The notes: generated by a model from the sequence alone, not told the origin. Shown: positions 23,000 through 33,390, counted from the stretch's first letter. The stretch: 64,000 nt of DNA from Serpula lacrymans var. lacrymans S7.9 (GCF_000218685.1 NW_006763301.1:496001-560000), one strand, 5' to 3'. Numbers and translations: made by a program.

Positions 23000-24578
23000 T
23001 CATCGACCTCTCACTATCCACCCCATTACACCTATTGTCGTTCAGTCTTCTCAAACTGGACGCCTTCTCTACCATCACCACTCTCGTCCAATTCTTTGCG
23101 TTCTTTGCCATCATCAGATACCTACAAACCGGACTCGTCAGCGACGTCGTGTACCTCCATCGTGTCTACCTCCCAACAGTTCTCAGAAGAGTGGGTATCA
23201 GAAGCGGACCGCAGACACCAGAAAGATTTCCTCGCAGCTCTCAACAAACCGCTCCCGGTCCTCCCCGTCCCTACCGAAGCCCGTACTCCAGACGCGGAAG
23301 GAACGATCGAACAGATCACTGAGTTGTATCAAGACTCCTCTGCTTCGTCTTCACCAATTGATCCGATCGAGGATATCATCCTCGACATAAACGACGCACT
23401 CGCTCTCACCCAATCCATCTTTTACCATTCCGCCATCTGTAGGAGAAATTCTCGCAGTCTCGAGGAGATACTCCAACATCTCCGACAGAGCACGGAGAGA
23501 ACTTTTAATCTTCATATCCCTGCGGCACGAACAAATTCCGTTGATAGACTACTTCGAGAGCCTAGTACGCCCGAGTTACGAGAACACTCAGAGGGTTAAG
23601 CTTTTAAAAGGAATAGCCAACGTACAAGAACGAATCCTGCAACTTATTTTGCAGAGCCACATCCCAGATCTTCTCGATCTTTATCGAATCCGCCCTCTCA
23701 TTTTTCCAGACATACCCAGCCGCCTCCTCCCTTACGACTTCGAACACACCTTGCTTTGTGGCATTGTGTTAAGGAAGAGGCCTAACGAGGAACCTACCTA
23801 CGATATCACGTCCTCATTTTTTACATCTGACTACTACGACACCTACTCCGCCTCTCCTGTCAGTTACCAACCCATCCAGTACTTCTGCATCGGCAATCAT
23901 CTGGACCACCTTTCTATTGTCCAATATCTGACACGACTTCGCCGAACTCTCTACCTCCCTGAAGTCCACGATCTTGACGCATTCGGGCCGCGGTTTGGTC
24001 TTCAACACAGCACTTCTATTATCATTGTCACGCCCTCTACTAAAGATCATATTCGACGAGTTGTTGCTGCATTAGCACGATTTGATCAGCTCATCGCAAC
24101 TGCTCAGAGGAAATCCCGTGACGGAGAAGACTACACAACCGAAATCGACAACATTCGACATGTTTCAGAATACGTCGACGAATATTACTGGATCCTAGAA
24201 ATCCTCACTCCATTCGTTGTTAACCAACAATCTGATCACCCCGAACGTTTCATTGTTACAGTACTCCAAAGCGATTTCTGGGCCGTTATCAACCATAGCT
24301 CACGAACTCGTATCTATTCGCAGTACTCTTACACCTACCAAGGTCGGAGAGGAGAAGCACCGCTCATCCCGTCGGTTGAACAACTTTTTGCACCTTGCGC
24401 AGAAAGGATAGAACGAGAAACAGGAAGTTCATTAACAGATATACTTGGAGGAGAATCTAGCAGCGAAACCGAGTCGGAAAGTGAAGAGTCTACTCAAAGC
24501 GTAGAATACTGGAGACCCCGAGAAGCAGAAGGAGGAGACTTCCCTAGTAATTTTACGTTTGACCCAGACTTTGAGTAA
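23000..24578 (+). CDS. Extra ORF region upstream of gag (ORF0), unknown function
   Basis: Two overlapping open frames precede gag. One (to 23599) is disordered and acidic with the stretch DIILDINDALALTQSIFYH. The other (about 23541-24578, 345 codons) is a well-behaved protein with SHIPDLLDLYRIRPLIFPD, IQYFCIGNHLDHLSIVQYL and DEYYWILEILTPFVVNQQS, ending in an acidic tail. The frames overlap by about 200 bases, so an intron, a frameshift or a sequencing/mutation event joins them, or only the second is used. I recognise no domain and see no zinc knuckle. It may be an N-terminal extension of the Gag polyprotein or a separate accessory protein. Confidence 0.55.
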
Positions 24579-24596
24579 ATAAAAAAAAAAAAGACC

Positions 24597-24680
24597 AGTT
24601 ATCTAGAAAGACTTGTTATCTAAACCCGTTATCTAACCCGTTGAAATCTAAACCCGTTATCTAACCCGTTGAAAATCTGG
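24597..24680 (+). repeat. Short tandem repeats between ORF0 and gag
   Basis: The segment repeats a GTTATCTAA(A)CCC-type unit several times, including two near-identical copies of GTTATCTAACCCGTTGAAA. It follows an A-run at 24582-24593. The gag frame becomes open immediately after it, so the repeat may have expanded in a once-coding linker. Confidence 0.7.
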
Positions 24681-24895
24681 AGCCCTATCGAGAACCCCGT
24701 CCTCTGGTCACTCCCGACACACCTCCCCCACAATCTCTAGGAGCTGCGGCTGAAGCTCTAGAACCAGACGATCTGTATCAATCAGCAGGACCAGAAAACT
24801 TTCCTCCCCCACCTCCAACTCCAGAACTTGAAAACCAACCCGACGATTGGCTCGATCAGGAATCTTTGGACCTTGAACCTGATCTAGCAGCAGCA

Positions 24896-25957
24896 ATGGC
24901 CGACGAAACAAATCAAGGAAGTAAAGCTGTCCTTGCCACTCCTCCATTCGAATTCATCGGTAAAAAGGAAACATACGTTGACTGGAAGAACGCATTAGCA
25001 AACTACTTTTTCGCCTATCCCAGAAGTTTCCAAACCAACTCCTCCAAAATCCTCTTTGCACTATCCCGGATCTCGTCCGATAAAGCCAATGACGCCTGTC
25101 ACACATGGAAGGCAAATTTCAACAACAAAACCGCAGTGCTAGGAGACCTATTTGCACCGCGAAATTGGGGAACTATCTCAGAATTCATCAAGGAATTAGA
25201 TAACGAATTCTTGGACCCCCATCTCAAATTGAAAGCAGAGATTGCCCTTCACGATTACGAACAGCGAGAGATGACGGTAGACGCATATTTTGGAGGACTC
25301 GAATCCAAACTCATGGAAGCGGGATTACCACCAGACGCAGATGAAAGTTATCCGTTCATTCACAGTATCCTTCGCCGCAACCTCTCTCAATTCCTTCGTG
25401 ATCGTATCTCGCAACAGGAAAACCTACCCACCACGTACTTAGAGTGGAAGGCAGCGGCAAGGAAATGGGAACAGCGAAATGAAGAGCTTAATCTGGAAAG
25501 GAGGAGAGATAAACCACCTCAACAGAGGCTGCCAATTCAGTACCAACGATATCAACCGCGCTATCAGCAGAACCAACACTACCCTCCGCCACAGCATCGA
25601 CAGACAGTACCGCGAACAGAGACGCGAAGACCACAGTATATCCAACAGCGACCGTATTATACTCCATCTCATAGACCACCGCCCCAGAATGCAGTCCATC
25701 CAAACACAGCAGGAACGTTTGGAGGATCAGGTGTACCTATGGAGATTGGGAGTTCCAACACGCAGAGACAACATCGGCCCAACCCGAATGTTACTTGTTA
25801 CAACTGTGGCGAACGAGGCCACATTGCTAGAAATTGCCCACATGGAAAGATGGCAATACGATATATGGAAACGGAGGAAACCAAAGACACTCCCACTACA
25901 TCGTCATTAAAAGAAATTGAAGCACCCCCGAAGGATTTTCAGAAAGGTCAGGAGTAA
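24896..25957 (+). CDS. gag: Gypsy gag polyprotein with CCHC zinc knuckle
   Basis: The ORF is open from about 24665, with the first ATG at 24896. It shows the Ty3/gypsy capsid pattern (KKETYVDWKNALANYFF, then RNWGTISEFIKELDNEF and REMTVDAYFGGLESKL), a Gln/Pro/Arg-rich linker, and one CCHC knuckle (CYNCGERGHIARNCP) that binds RNA. The open, Pro- and acid-rich stretch before the ATG reads like protein, so the true N-terminus may lie further upstream. The stop TAA at 25957 overlaps the pol frame. Confidence 0.88.
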   Translation: MADETNQGSKAVLATPPFEFIGKKETYVDWKNALANYFFAYPRSFQTNSSKILFALSRISSDKANDACHTWKANFNNKTAVLGDLFAPRNWGTISEFIKELDNEFLDPHLKLKAEIALHDYEQREMTVDAYFGGLESKLMEAGLPPDADESYPFIHSILRRNLSQFLRDRISQQENLPTTYLEWKAAARKWEQRNEELNLERRRDKPPQQRLPIQYQRYQPRYQQNQHYPPPQHRQTVPRTETRRPQYIQQRPYYTPSHRPPPQNAVHPNTAGTFGGSGVPMEIGSSNTQRQHRPNPNVTCYNCGERGHIARNCPHGKMAIRYMETEETKDTPTTSSLKEIEAPPKDFQKGQE

Positions 25958-28900
25958 GCACGGACTCTCTGACCCGAAATGTTGTATTTAACCCTCGTAC
26001 ATTACCAACGACTGCAATAAAACGAGTTGATCAACATCTACGTGCTGTAACCGAAACCTACGCGAAGCCACATTCACCGGAATGGCTGGCCAGACGAATC
26101 AAAGACCAGAAACCAGAAAGAGCAAGAGCTCTGTTACGAAACTGGGCCCATAAAGATCACTACGAGCATATCACCCTGCAGGCGATACAGATGCTGAGGA
26201 ACCACGACGAAGAGAACATTATAGAACGCATCCATGCTTACACCTCGCCGCACCACCCTACGTCAAAACGAAGCCTCCATATCATTTCTCAAGTCACTAC
26301 CATAGACGACAGACAGACATTCACCGTCCCAACCCTTATCGACTCTGGTTGCACCAACTCGGTTATCGATCGAAGCCTGGTTGACAAGTATACCCTCAAT
26401 ACTACGCCTCTGCCCGTCCCTCTTGACGCTGCAGGAGCCGATGGTCGATCCCAGAAAGTAACACACTATATCACTCTTCACATCAATGTGAAAGGGAAAG
26501 AACATTTGATAGATGTCATCGTAGCATCTCTACTTTCACCACGCATACTGCTTGGATACGACTGGTTGATACTGACGAATCCAACAATTGATTGGTGGAC
26601 CAACAAGATTACCTTCCCTGCTGATGATCCGGAGTATCATCCTGAAGAAGGGGATAAAGTTCTAGCCGTCGATCTCGAAACACGAATTATGGAGATAACA
26701 CAGCTAGAATTGAACGCATTTGCCACTAAAAGTCAACAAATCGCCGAATCCTCCGAAAAGGCAAAGTCAAAGCTTACTTTCCGAGATGTCGTTCCTCCAA
26801 TCTACCATGAATTCGAACCCGTCTTCACCAAAGAATCATTTGACAAACTTCCCCCGAAACGTCCTTGGGACCATGCAATTGAGTTAATACCCGAGGCTAA
26901 TGGTCTTGACTGCAAAATGTACCCTCTTAGCCGAGACGAACAACACCATCTAGACGAATTCCTTAACGAAAATCTAACAAGTGGACGGATTCGAGTATCC
27001 AAATCACCTTACGCATCGCCATTCTTCTTTATCAAAAAGAAAGATGGCTCACTACGCCCTGTCCAAGATTATCGCAAGCTGAATGAGCTTACCATAAAGA
27101 ATCGCTACACCCTCCCCCTCATATCCGAACTCATCGATAAACTCAAAGGTGCCAATTACTTCACGAAACTAGACGTACGATGGGGATACAACAACGTCCG
27201 AATCCAAGAAGGAGACGAACACAAGGCCGCTTTCAGGACCAATCGCGGCCTGTTCGAACCCCTCGTCATGTTTTTCGGACTTACCAACTCGCCGGCAACC
27301 TTCCAGACCATGATGGACCACCTCCTAAGAGAACTGATCACGGAAGGAAAAGTTATTGTATATTTAGAGGATATTATGATCTTCACGGAAACACTCGAAG
27401 AACATCGTCAAATAGTCACCAAAGTCCTCCGTATCCTGCAACAAAATCAGTTGTATCTCAAACCAGAGAAGTGCGAATTCGAGAAACAGGAAGTCGAGTA
27501 TTTAGGCATGATCATCTCCAAAGACACTATCCGTATGGATCCGTTAAAAGTCGCAGCGGTCGCTGACTGGCCCGCACCAAAGAACAAAAGAGAACTCCAA
27601 TCATTCTTAGGGTTCTCCAATTTCTATCGACGATTTATCAAAGTCTACGGACGAATTGCGAAACCACTCACTGTGCTCACCGGAAAAGTTGACTGGACCT
27701 GGAAAGACGAACAAGAAACGTCCTTTGAAACGTTGAAGAAAACGCTTACTACTGCCCCCACCCTTGCTATACCAAACGACGACAACCCATTCAAACTAGA
27801 AACTGACGCCTCTGACTTCGCTGTAGGAGCCGTCCTATCCCAGAAACAAAACGACAAATTCAGACCCATAGCATTCCTCTCGAAAGCCCTTACCGCTGCA
27901 GAACGAAACTATGAAATTTACGACAAAGAGATGCTCGCAGTCATGATGGCGTTAGATGAATGGCGACATCACCTTATAGGATCGAAACACCCCTTCACCA
28001 TCTTCACAGATCACCAAAACCTCCTCTACTTCCGTCAACCTCAGAAATACAATCGACGCCAAGCTCGATGGTCATCCCAGCTTGCAGATTATAATTTTAA
28101 GATGGAACACGTCAAAGGAAATCAGAATACGAAGGCCGACCTGTTAAGCAGACGGATCGATCATCCTAAAGGCACAAACGATAATGAGGATCAGATACTT
28201 CTCCCAGACGTACATTTCGAATTACTTGACACCAACGAAGGATACCTACCAGATATACGTCAAAGCTTCCAGAAACAAGACGACGTAGTAAAGAAGAACT
28301 TGAGAGAGAAGCCGGATACCTGGAAGATGAAGGATAGGATCGTCTGGATCAAGAGAGAGTCCGCGACGAGTTCCTACCCGATCCCTTTAGCTGACCGAGT
28401 ATACGTTCCCCGAAATCACGAACTAAGGGCGCGAATATTGAAAGATCATCACGACGAAGCCCTAGCCGGGCACCCAGGAGAAAGAACGATGTTTGAACGA
28501 GTAAACCGAGAGCTCTGGTGGCCAAGTCTTCGTACAGATATCAGACGGTATGTACGAGGATGCGAGAGTTGTCAACGCACCAAGGCACATCGGACAAAGA
28601 CTAACGCCCCTCTACACCCGAACCCGATACCAGATCGGCCTTGGCAGATTATCACCACCGATCTCATAGGCGCATTACCGGAATCCAAGGGCTACACCGC
28701 CGTTCAGGTCTTTGTTGACCGATTTAGTAAAATGGCCCATTTTGTCCCCACCTTCGTCACTCTCGACTCGGCCGGTTATGCACGTCAACTCCGAGATAAT
28801 GTAATACAACTCCACGGAATTCCTGAAAAGATCGTCTCTGATCGAGGTCCTCAATTCATGTCTCGATTCACAAAAGACTTCTACGACCTAATGGGGATAA

Positions 28901-29850
28901 CACCAGGCCTCTCTACAGGCTATCACCCTCAAACAGACGGACAATCCGAACGGATCAACCAGGATCTAGAGCACTACCTCCGCGTTTTTATAAATCATCG
29001 ACAAGATGACTGGGCAGACTGGCTCTCCATTGCTGAGTTTACATACAACAACCACCTCCATACCGCAACGAATCAAACGCCTTTCTTTTTGAACTATGGG
29101 TTACACCCAAGAACGAATATCACCACCACGTCGTCCCCTCGCTCCGCTTCTGCAGCAGAATTTAGCGAACAAATGAAAAAACTCCACGATATCACGAAAT
29201 CCTCCCTTCTTGTAGCAAACGAGAATCTGAAGAAGTATTACGACCGCAAGAAGTCCCCCTCCCAGGAGTACCAAGTTGGCGACAAAGTCTGGTTAGAAGG
29301 GCATAACATCACAACGAATAGACCAATGAAGAAATTGGACGATAAACGCTTCGGACCTTTCAAAGTCACCCAAAAGGTCGGACCCTCCGCATACCAACTC
29401 GACATCCCTAAAAGTTGGAAGTCCATTCACCCCGTATTCAACGAAGCCATCCTCTCACCATACCACGCTCCCGAATTCCTCAATCAACCAATTTCCTCAC
29501 GACCACCACCCGAGATTGTGGAAGGAATAGACGAATACGAAGTAGAGAGTATAATCGCTTCTAGACCGACTAAACTGAAAGGTAGTAAGCTCGACTACCT
29601 AATTCACTGGCATGGTTATCCAGTCTCCGAATGCACTTGGGAACCCGACACCAATCTTACGCATGTCACTGATTTACTCGCCACCTTCCACAAAACAAAT
29701 CCCGCCGCCCCTCGTATTATTACCGCTTCTCTTCACTTCCGTCCTTACGAAAACTACACCGCCACTTCTAAACCGCCGATGCTTTTTGATTGGATTAGTA
29801 ATAAGTTCCAAAGTGCCGCATCCGGACTCATGAGGACACGAGTCTTATAA
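25921..29850 (+). CDS. pol: Gypsy pol: protease, RT, RNase H, integrase, chromodomain
   Basis: A single uninterrupted frame, in the -1 phase relative to gag, overlaps the gag end by about 35 bases; the first ATG is at 26191. Domains in order are: protease (LIDSGCTNSVID); reverse transcriptase (KLDVRWGYNNVRI, FFGLTNSPATFQ, and an active-site motif read as YLEDIMI where Y-x-D-D is canonical); RNase H (ETDASDFAVGAVL); integrase HHCC zinc domain (GHPGERTMFERV to CESCQRTK); DDE core (TTDLIGALP, SDRGPQFMS, TDGQSERI); and a C-terminal chromodomain (DYLIHWHGYPVSECTWEP). Length and order are complete. The changed RT motif (first Asp to Glu) may reduce or abolish activity. Confidence 0.93.
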   Translation, partial: STPEGFSERSGVSTDSLTRNVVFNPRTLPTTAIKRVDQHLRAVTETYAKPHSPEWLARRIKDQKPERARALLRNWAHKDHYEHITLQAIQMLRNHDEENIIERIHAYTSPHHPTSKRSLHIISQVTTIDDRQTFTVPTLIDSGCTNSVIDRSLVDKYTLNTTPLPVPLDAAGADGRSQKVTHYITLHINVKGKEHLIDVIVASLLSPRILLGYDWLILTNPTIDWWTNKITFPADDPEYHPEEGDKVLAVDLETRIMEITQLELNAFATKSQQIAESSEKAKSKLTFRDVVPPIYHEFEPVFTKESFDKLPPKRPWDHAIELIPEANGLDCKMYPLSRDEQHHLDEFLNENLTSGRIRVSKSPYASPFFFIKKKDGSLRPVQDYRKLNELTIKNRYTLPLISELIDKLKGANYFTKLDVRWGYNNVRIQEGDEHKAAFRTNRGLFEPLVMFFGLTNSPATFQTMMDHLLRELITEGKVIVYLEDIMIFTETLEEHRQIVTKVLRILQQNQLYLKPEKCEFEKQEVEYLGMIISKDTIRMDPLKVAAVADWPAPKNKRELQSFLGFSNFYRRFIKVYGRIAKPLTVLTGKVDWTWKDEQETSFETLKKTLTTAPTLAIPNDDNPFKLETDASDFAVGAVLSQKQNDKFRPIAFLSKALTAAERNYEIYDKEMLAVMMALDEWRHHLIGSKHPFTIFTDHQNLLYFRQPQKYNRRQARWSSQLADYNFKMEHVKGNQNTKADLLSRRIDHPKGTNDNEDQILLPDVHFELLDTNEGYLPDIRQSFQKQDDVVKKNLREKPDTWKMKDRIVWIKRESATSSYPIPLADRVYVPRNHELRARILKDHHDEALAGHPGERTMFERVNRELWWPSLRTDIRRYVRGCESCQRTKAHRTKTNAPLHPNPIPDRPWQIITTDLIGALPESKGYTAVQVFVDRFSKMAHFVPTFVTLDSAGYARQLRDNVIQLHGIPEKIVSDRGPQFMSRFTKDFYDLMGITPGLSTGYHPQTDGQSERINQDLEHYLRVFINHRQDDWADWLSIAEFTYNNHLHTATNQTPFFLNYGLHPRTNITTTSSPRSASAAEFSEQMKKLHDITKSSLLVANENLKKYYDRKKSPSQEYQVGDKVWLEGHNITTNRPMKKLDDKRFGPFKVTQKVGPSAYQLDIPKSWKSIHPVFNEAILSPYHAPEFLNQPISSRPPPEIVEGIDEYEVESIIASRPTKLKGSKLDYLIHWHGYPVSECTWEPDTNLTHVTDLLATFHKTNPAAPRIITASLHFRPYENYTATSKPPMLFDWISNKFQSAASGLMRTRVL

Positions 29851-29862
29851 AAGGGGAGCTAA
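29849..29862 (+). promoter_or_regulatory. Polypurine tract of the gypsy element
   Basis: AAAAGGGGAGCTAA directly precedes the 3' LTR. This is the normal position of the plus-strand primer, overlapping the end of pol. Confidence 0.7.
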
Positions 29863-30490
29863 TGTGAGGAATCAATTTTTCTTATCGCATTCCCGTCATG
29901 TCGTGGTTAGCAGATTCGATCCCCATCACTCCTCTTGCCCTTGAACTAGAGATTACAGCCGGTGTCTTATTACTTTTATCATTCTTCTTCTTATTCTCTC
30001 TTCATACTCACGTTCTATCGTACCTACAACGAGGTAGACTCGTTGTCGACCCTCAAGAAGATATCCAGATGACGTAGCCACGATCCAGTGCTATGTCTGG
30101 GAATACTTCGGAGGAATATTGATAAGCGAAGAAGGTAGTGAATCAGCGCCTTCTCATGGGCTTACTGATACAGCCAATCGCATATCCCTTACTCATACGT
30201 TTTCTTATACGATTAGTAAACACGATAGATCGGACCACTTCCTCTCTTTTTTCTTATTGGTTAGTTAGTTGGTCAGACCACTTTCCCAGTATTTCCCTTT
30301 CTCGGTCTGACCATCGCCGTTCACTATATAGAGAAGTATGTACTCGATGTATTGTTCTCTAGTTCAATATTAGTTTGGATTTGCGCTCTTACCGATACTC
30401 TTCATTCTCATACTCTGATTCACCGCCTTCAAGGAAGGACTTGACCAGACATTGAGCTTTGTTATATAGCTTCGTATTTGTTGCCTGACA
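29863..30490 (+). repeat. 3' LTR of the gypsy element
   Basis: It is 628 bases, identical by eye to 22211-22838 except A at 29874. It ends GCCTGACA before the TATAG target duplication. Confidence 0.95.
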
Positions 30491-30495
30491 TATAG

Positions 30496-31527
30496 TGTGT
30501 TCCTGTGTGCGCCGGAGTAACTAACTCTTGGTTGTTACACTGGACCCAATCCATTATTTCCCCACCCAAGCGTAAATGTAAGCTCTCATTTTCTCGGACT
30601 TATGATCATGTACTGACCTGCTATCTACTATTCTCTTAGGGCCGCATTCAGTGGTTTCGTCACCAGACGGTTATTTCAGTGGCCATTGATTCGCTATTCC
30701 AAACCTAGGAAATATTTGGGTTGGCATATGCACTCAATCTCGAAGCCAATGACTACCTCAACATGGATAGCATCATCGCAATGGCCGCTACTGCACTGTA
30801 CACCGCTCTTCAAGATTTCCGTGGTGGGTTCTATGTTCCAATTTCATTCAAAAGTGCTACCTACCGCAAATTTTACACCGCATATCTGACTCAAATCCGC
30901 CAACAAATTTGCAATGATACTTCGGACAGGGAATAATATTTAGAGCTGGTACATTTTATCCTGGAGAGTGGTTGAGCTGTCGAAACTTGCTGCATAATAT
31001 ATTCTACTAATTACTTTCTACTAGTTTACCTGATGATGTGTTAGAAGCACATCATCAAGAAGCTTGTGATGACAACAATGCTGATCCATAGATAAGACTT
31101 TTTTGTAGATTTTTGTAGATTTTTTGAACGCTTTTCATATCTTTGTATCTTTGTCATCTTATCTATGGTGATAATTGTAATCTAGTACTCTAAAGATACG
31201 CTCTGAGATATTTTCGTTGGCCTTGATAATCTCGGACTAAGCTCAAATTGGTATTATTTCATGTTAAAATACAATTTTCTTTGTTACGCCTTATAGGTGC
31301 AGCCTCCAGGCGGCTCAAGGCCACTTGAGGCTGACATTTTTATGCGGATGTATATTTTGTCGTTTCCGACTGGGAAATTTGAGGATTGTAAGTCGGAGCA
31401 AGATTCTCTGGTGGCGCTACCTTCCCTTTTCTTCACACAAGCATGCATGCCGCATGTTGTAGTAAATCCATTGCAGGTACAAGTACTTCGCGGAGACTAA
31501 TTCAGAAAACCCTTCTCAACCTGAGCC
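30496..31527 (+). pseudogene. Gene remnant and non-coding stretch 3' of the gypsy element
   Basis: Around 30690-30936 an open frame reads GLAYALNLEANDYLNMDS, AMAATALYTALQDFRGG and YRKFYTAYLTQIRQQI. It resembles the C-terminal part of a domain common in agaric hypothetical proteins (DUF6532-like). No complete gene can be assembled around it. From 30937 to 31527 I see AT-rich sequence without a supported gene. Confidence 0.35.
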
Positions 31528-32796
31528 ATGATGTTGCTGGATCTTAAAAGCCGAGTGTTTTCCATACTGTTTTCCATACAACGCTACCTTGCCCCAAAGT
31601 TTCACATCATGGAGCGCAAGGAACCATACACTTGTATCGATGCGCTTTTTCAAGACAACATTCACAAGTACCCAGTTGCTCAATGGCAAGATATGATGAC
31701 GCGGTTACCCGAGGACGTTGCATCTCGCTGCTTCGTTCATACGCTCGAGTTCTGTAAGGAAAGCAGAGGTGCAGAACATGAGTTTTTGTTGGCATATATC
31801 CGCCATCCAAACCCCAATGTTTCCACTCGCTCGTTGGTAAAGATAGAGCGCTTCGTTAGCACTGATCAGCGCCAAGCACAGAAGAGGGAAGGTGAGAGCG
31901 AGTCAGGGGATCCGAGGAAGACAATCGCGCAGCTATCGTCCTCCGTTGATAAACCAGCCTATGATTCGATGACTGTCGTTACGGAGGGCGCAGAAGGACG
32001 AGCAATGTTGGCTGCCACCCAACCGTATGAGTGCCTTGGCACAATCATTTATCCTCACCAAGTTGACACTCCTATACCCAATGTCTATCACCTCTCCATA
32101 CTTGCTGGTATTATCAGTGGATATTCGCCCTACAAACTATATGGAAGCCAATGCTACTGGTTTGCGCACACACTCTGGGGGAGTCTGTCCAGACTTTTTC
32201 CAAATGTCAAATTTATTGACAACCAAAGAGCATCTGAACGCTCAAAGTGGAGAATAATACCCGTTATAGTTAACGATGATGTGGACGAAGTGTGCGAGAA
32301 GTATCACATAGTTTGGCGAACGTTTCAGGAACGAAAGGAAGAAGAACAAAACCGTCACCAGGAAGTAAGTCTCCTAATGTATGTCTTCTCAAGTTTTCAT
32401 TAAACTGACTGTTCGAAACAGCACACTCAACAAGTCTGGCAAGGAGGCCGAGAAGAAGGCCTGCAAGAAGGCCGAGAAGAAGGCCTGCAAGAAGGCCGAG
32501 AAGAAGGCCTGCAACAAGGCCGAGAAGAAGGCCTGCAACAAGGCCTGCAACAAGGTCTGCAACAAGGCCGGCAACAAAATCAAGACGAAATTGATCGGCT
32601 GCAACGACAGCGCCAACAGGACAAGGAGCAGGTGCGACGAAAATATGAGGAGCAGCTGCAACGACAGCGTCAAGAGGACAAGGAGCAGCTGCAACGACAG
32701 CGCCAAGAGGACAAGGAGCAGCTGCAACGACAGCGCCAAGAGGACATGGATCAGTTATATCAACGGTTTAAACGGGAACGAGAAGAACGGGAGTAG
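31528..32796 (+). CDS. Unknown protein with C-terminal Gln/Glu-rich coiled-coil repeats
   Basis: Exon 1 (31528-32364) encodes a globular-looking domain with LPEDVASRCFVHTLEFCKES and SILAGIISGYSPYKLYGSQC. I cannot assign it, though such proteins are common in Agaricomycetes. A clear intron (32365-32421, GTAAGT...CAG) joins exon 2. Exon 2 opens with repeated heptads of the QEGREEGL type and continues with about three copies of an RQRQEDKEQLQ unit, forming a long charged coiled coil to the stop at 32796. The start could also be the in-frame ATG at 31609. Repeat units are nearly identical at DNA level, so copy number may vary between strains. Confidence 0.6.
32422..32760 (+). repeat. In-frame minisatellites encoding the coiled coil
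   Basis: There are two tandem arrays. The first (about 32440-32575) has a 24-base GGCCGAGAAGAAGGCCTGCAAGAA-type unit that decays to shorter units. The second (about 32600-32750) has a 30-33-base CAGCTGCAACGACAGCG-type unit. Both keep the reading frame. Confidence 0.8.
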
Positions 32797-33055
32797 CTTT
32801 TGAAGGCGAAGGAAGAAGGGCACGGAACCTCAGGAGGGCTGACTGGGTAGCACTAATATACCACTCAATCTGTAGCTCGCATGTAACTTCATCTTTTCCA
32901 AAGCTTTAGCACTGTAGTATCGATCAGAGTAGACTCACATGTACAATATTGCATTCTTGGCCAAGTGCTGGGAGACTTCCAAGAAAACTTCTGTGATTAT
33001 GATGTATTGAGGATAGCATTGTTGCACGAATACACAAGCGGGAACAAACGTGATC

Positions 33056-33241
33056 TCAAGTATCTGTATTCAGAAGGTCTATGGGAGTATCATCGAATAA
33101 CTTTTCCACATCATCGACGTTTCTCAAAGAATAAACATGGATGACACGGCCACGAATAGACTGACGACAGCAGAGTAAGGCAATGGCCTTGTAGAGACTC
33201 CAGTCTGGCAGTATTTTCCATGAAAATGTTCCCACTACCAA
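33056..33241 (-). pseudogene. Duplicated fragment of the FunK1-like gene
   Basis: The minus strand repeats the N-terminal part of the FunK1 gene at 14237 (SLYKAIALLCCRQSIRG, then VIHVYSLRNVDDVEKL). It stops after about 60 codons without the rest of the kinase. Nucleotide identity to 14086-14240 is high by eye. It is a truncated by-product of the segmental duplication that also carries the WD40 copy next door. Confidence 0.8.
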
Positions 33242-33390
33242 CCTCTGTCTTTAGACTCGGCGCAGAGGTGCAACTTGAAATCAACTCCACGTCTCATCTT
33301 CGCTATATTCATCCGATTCGAGATCGTGTGAACCACGTTGACCATTGTATAATTAGAACACGATTGCTATTTTATTACTCCAGTACACAT
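33225..33390. other. Uninterrupted copy of the Harbinger target site
   Basis: This stretch aligns with 14280-14382 on its left and with 21007-21080 on its right, running straight through CTATATTCATCC. It is the paralogous empty site for the 6.6 kb Harbinger-like insertion. The right end meets the WD40 copy near the shared string GAACACGATTGC. Confidence 0.75.

Larger units (their letters stand above)
22206..30495 (+). mobile_element. Full-length chromodomain Ty3/gypsy LTR retrotransposon
   Basis: The element is 8,280 bases (22211-30490), flanked by the 5-base target duplication TATAG at 22206-22210 and 30491-30495. It has 628-base LTRs that differ at only one position that I can find (G at 22222, A at 29874), so it inserted recently. 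The order is LTR, self-complementary primer site, extra ORF region, gag, pol (protease-RT-RNase H-integrase-chromodomain), purine tract, LTR. The integrase-RT order and C-terminal chromodomain place it among chromoviruses. The self-priming site points to the Tf1/sushi type. Confidence 0.95.

Noticed and set aside
32389..32739. Leu-rich antisense ORF resembling a membrane helix array
   Set aside because: It is the complement of the Gln/Glu minisatellite, so the LLLVLLAL pattern is an artefact of the repeat.
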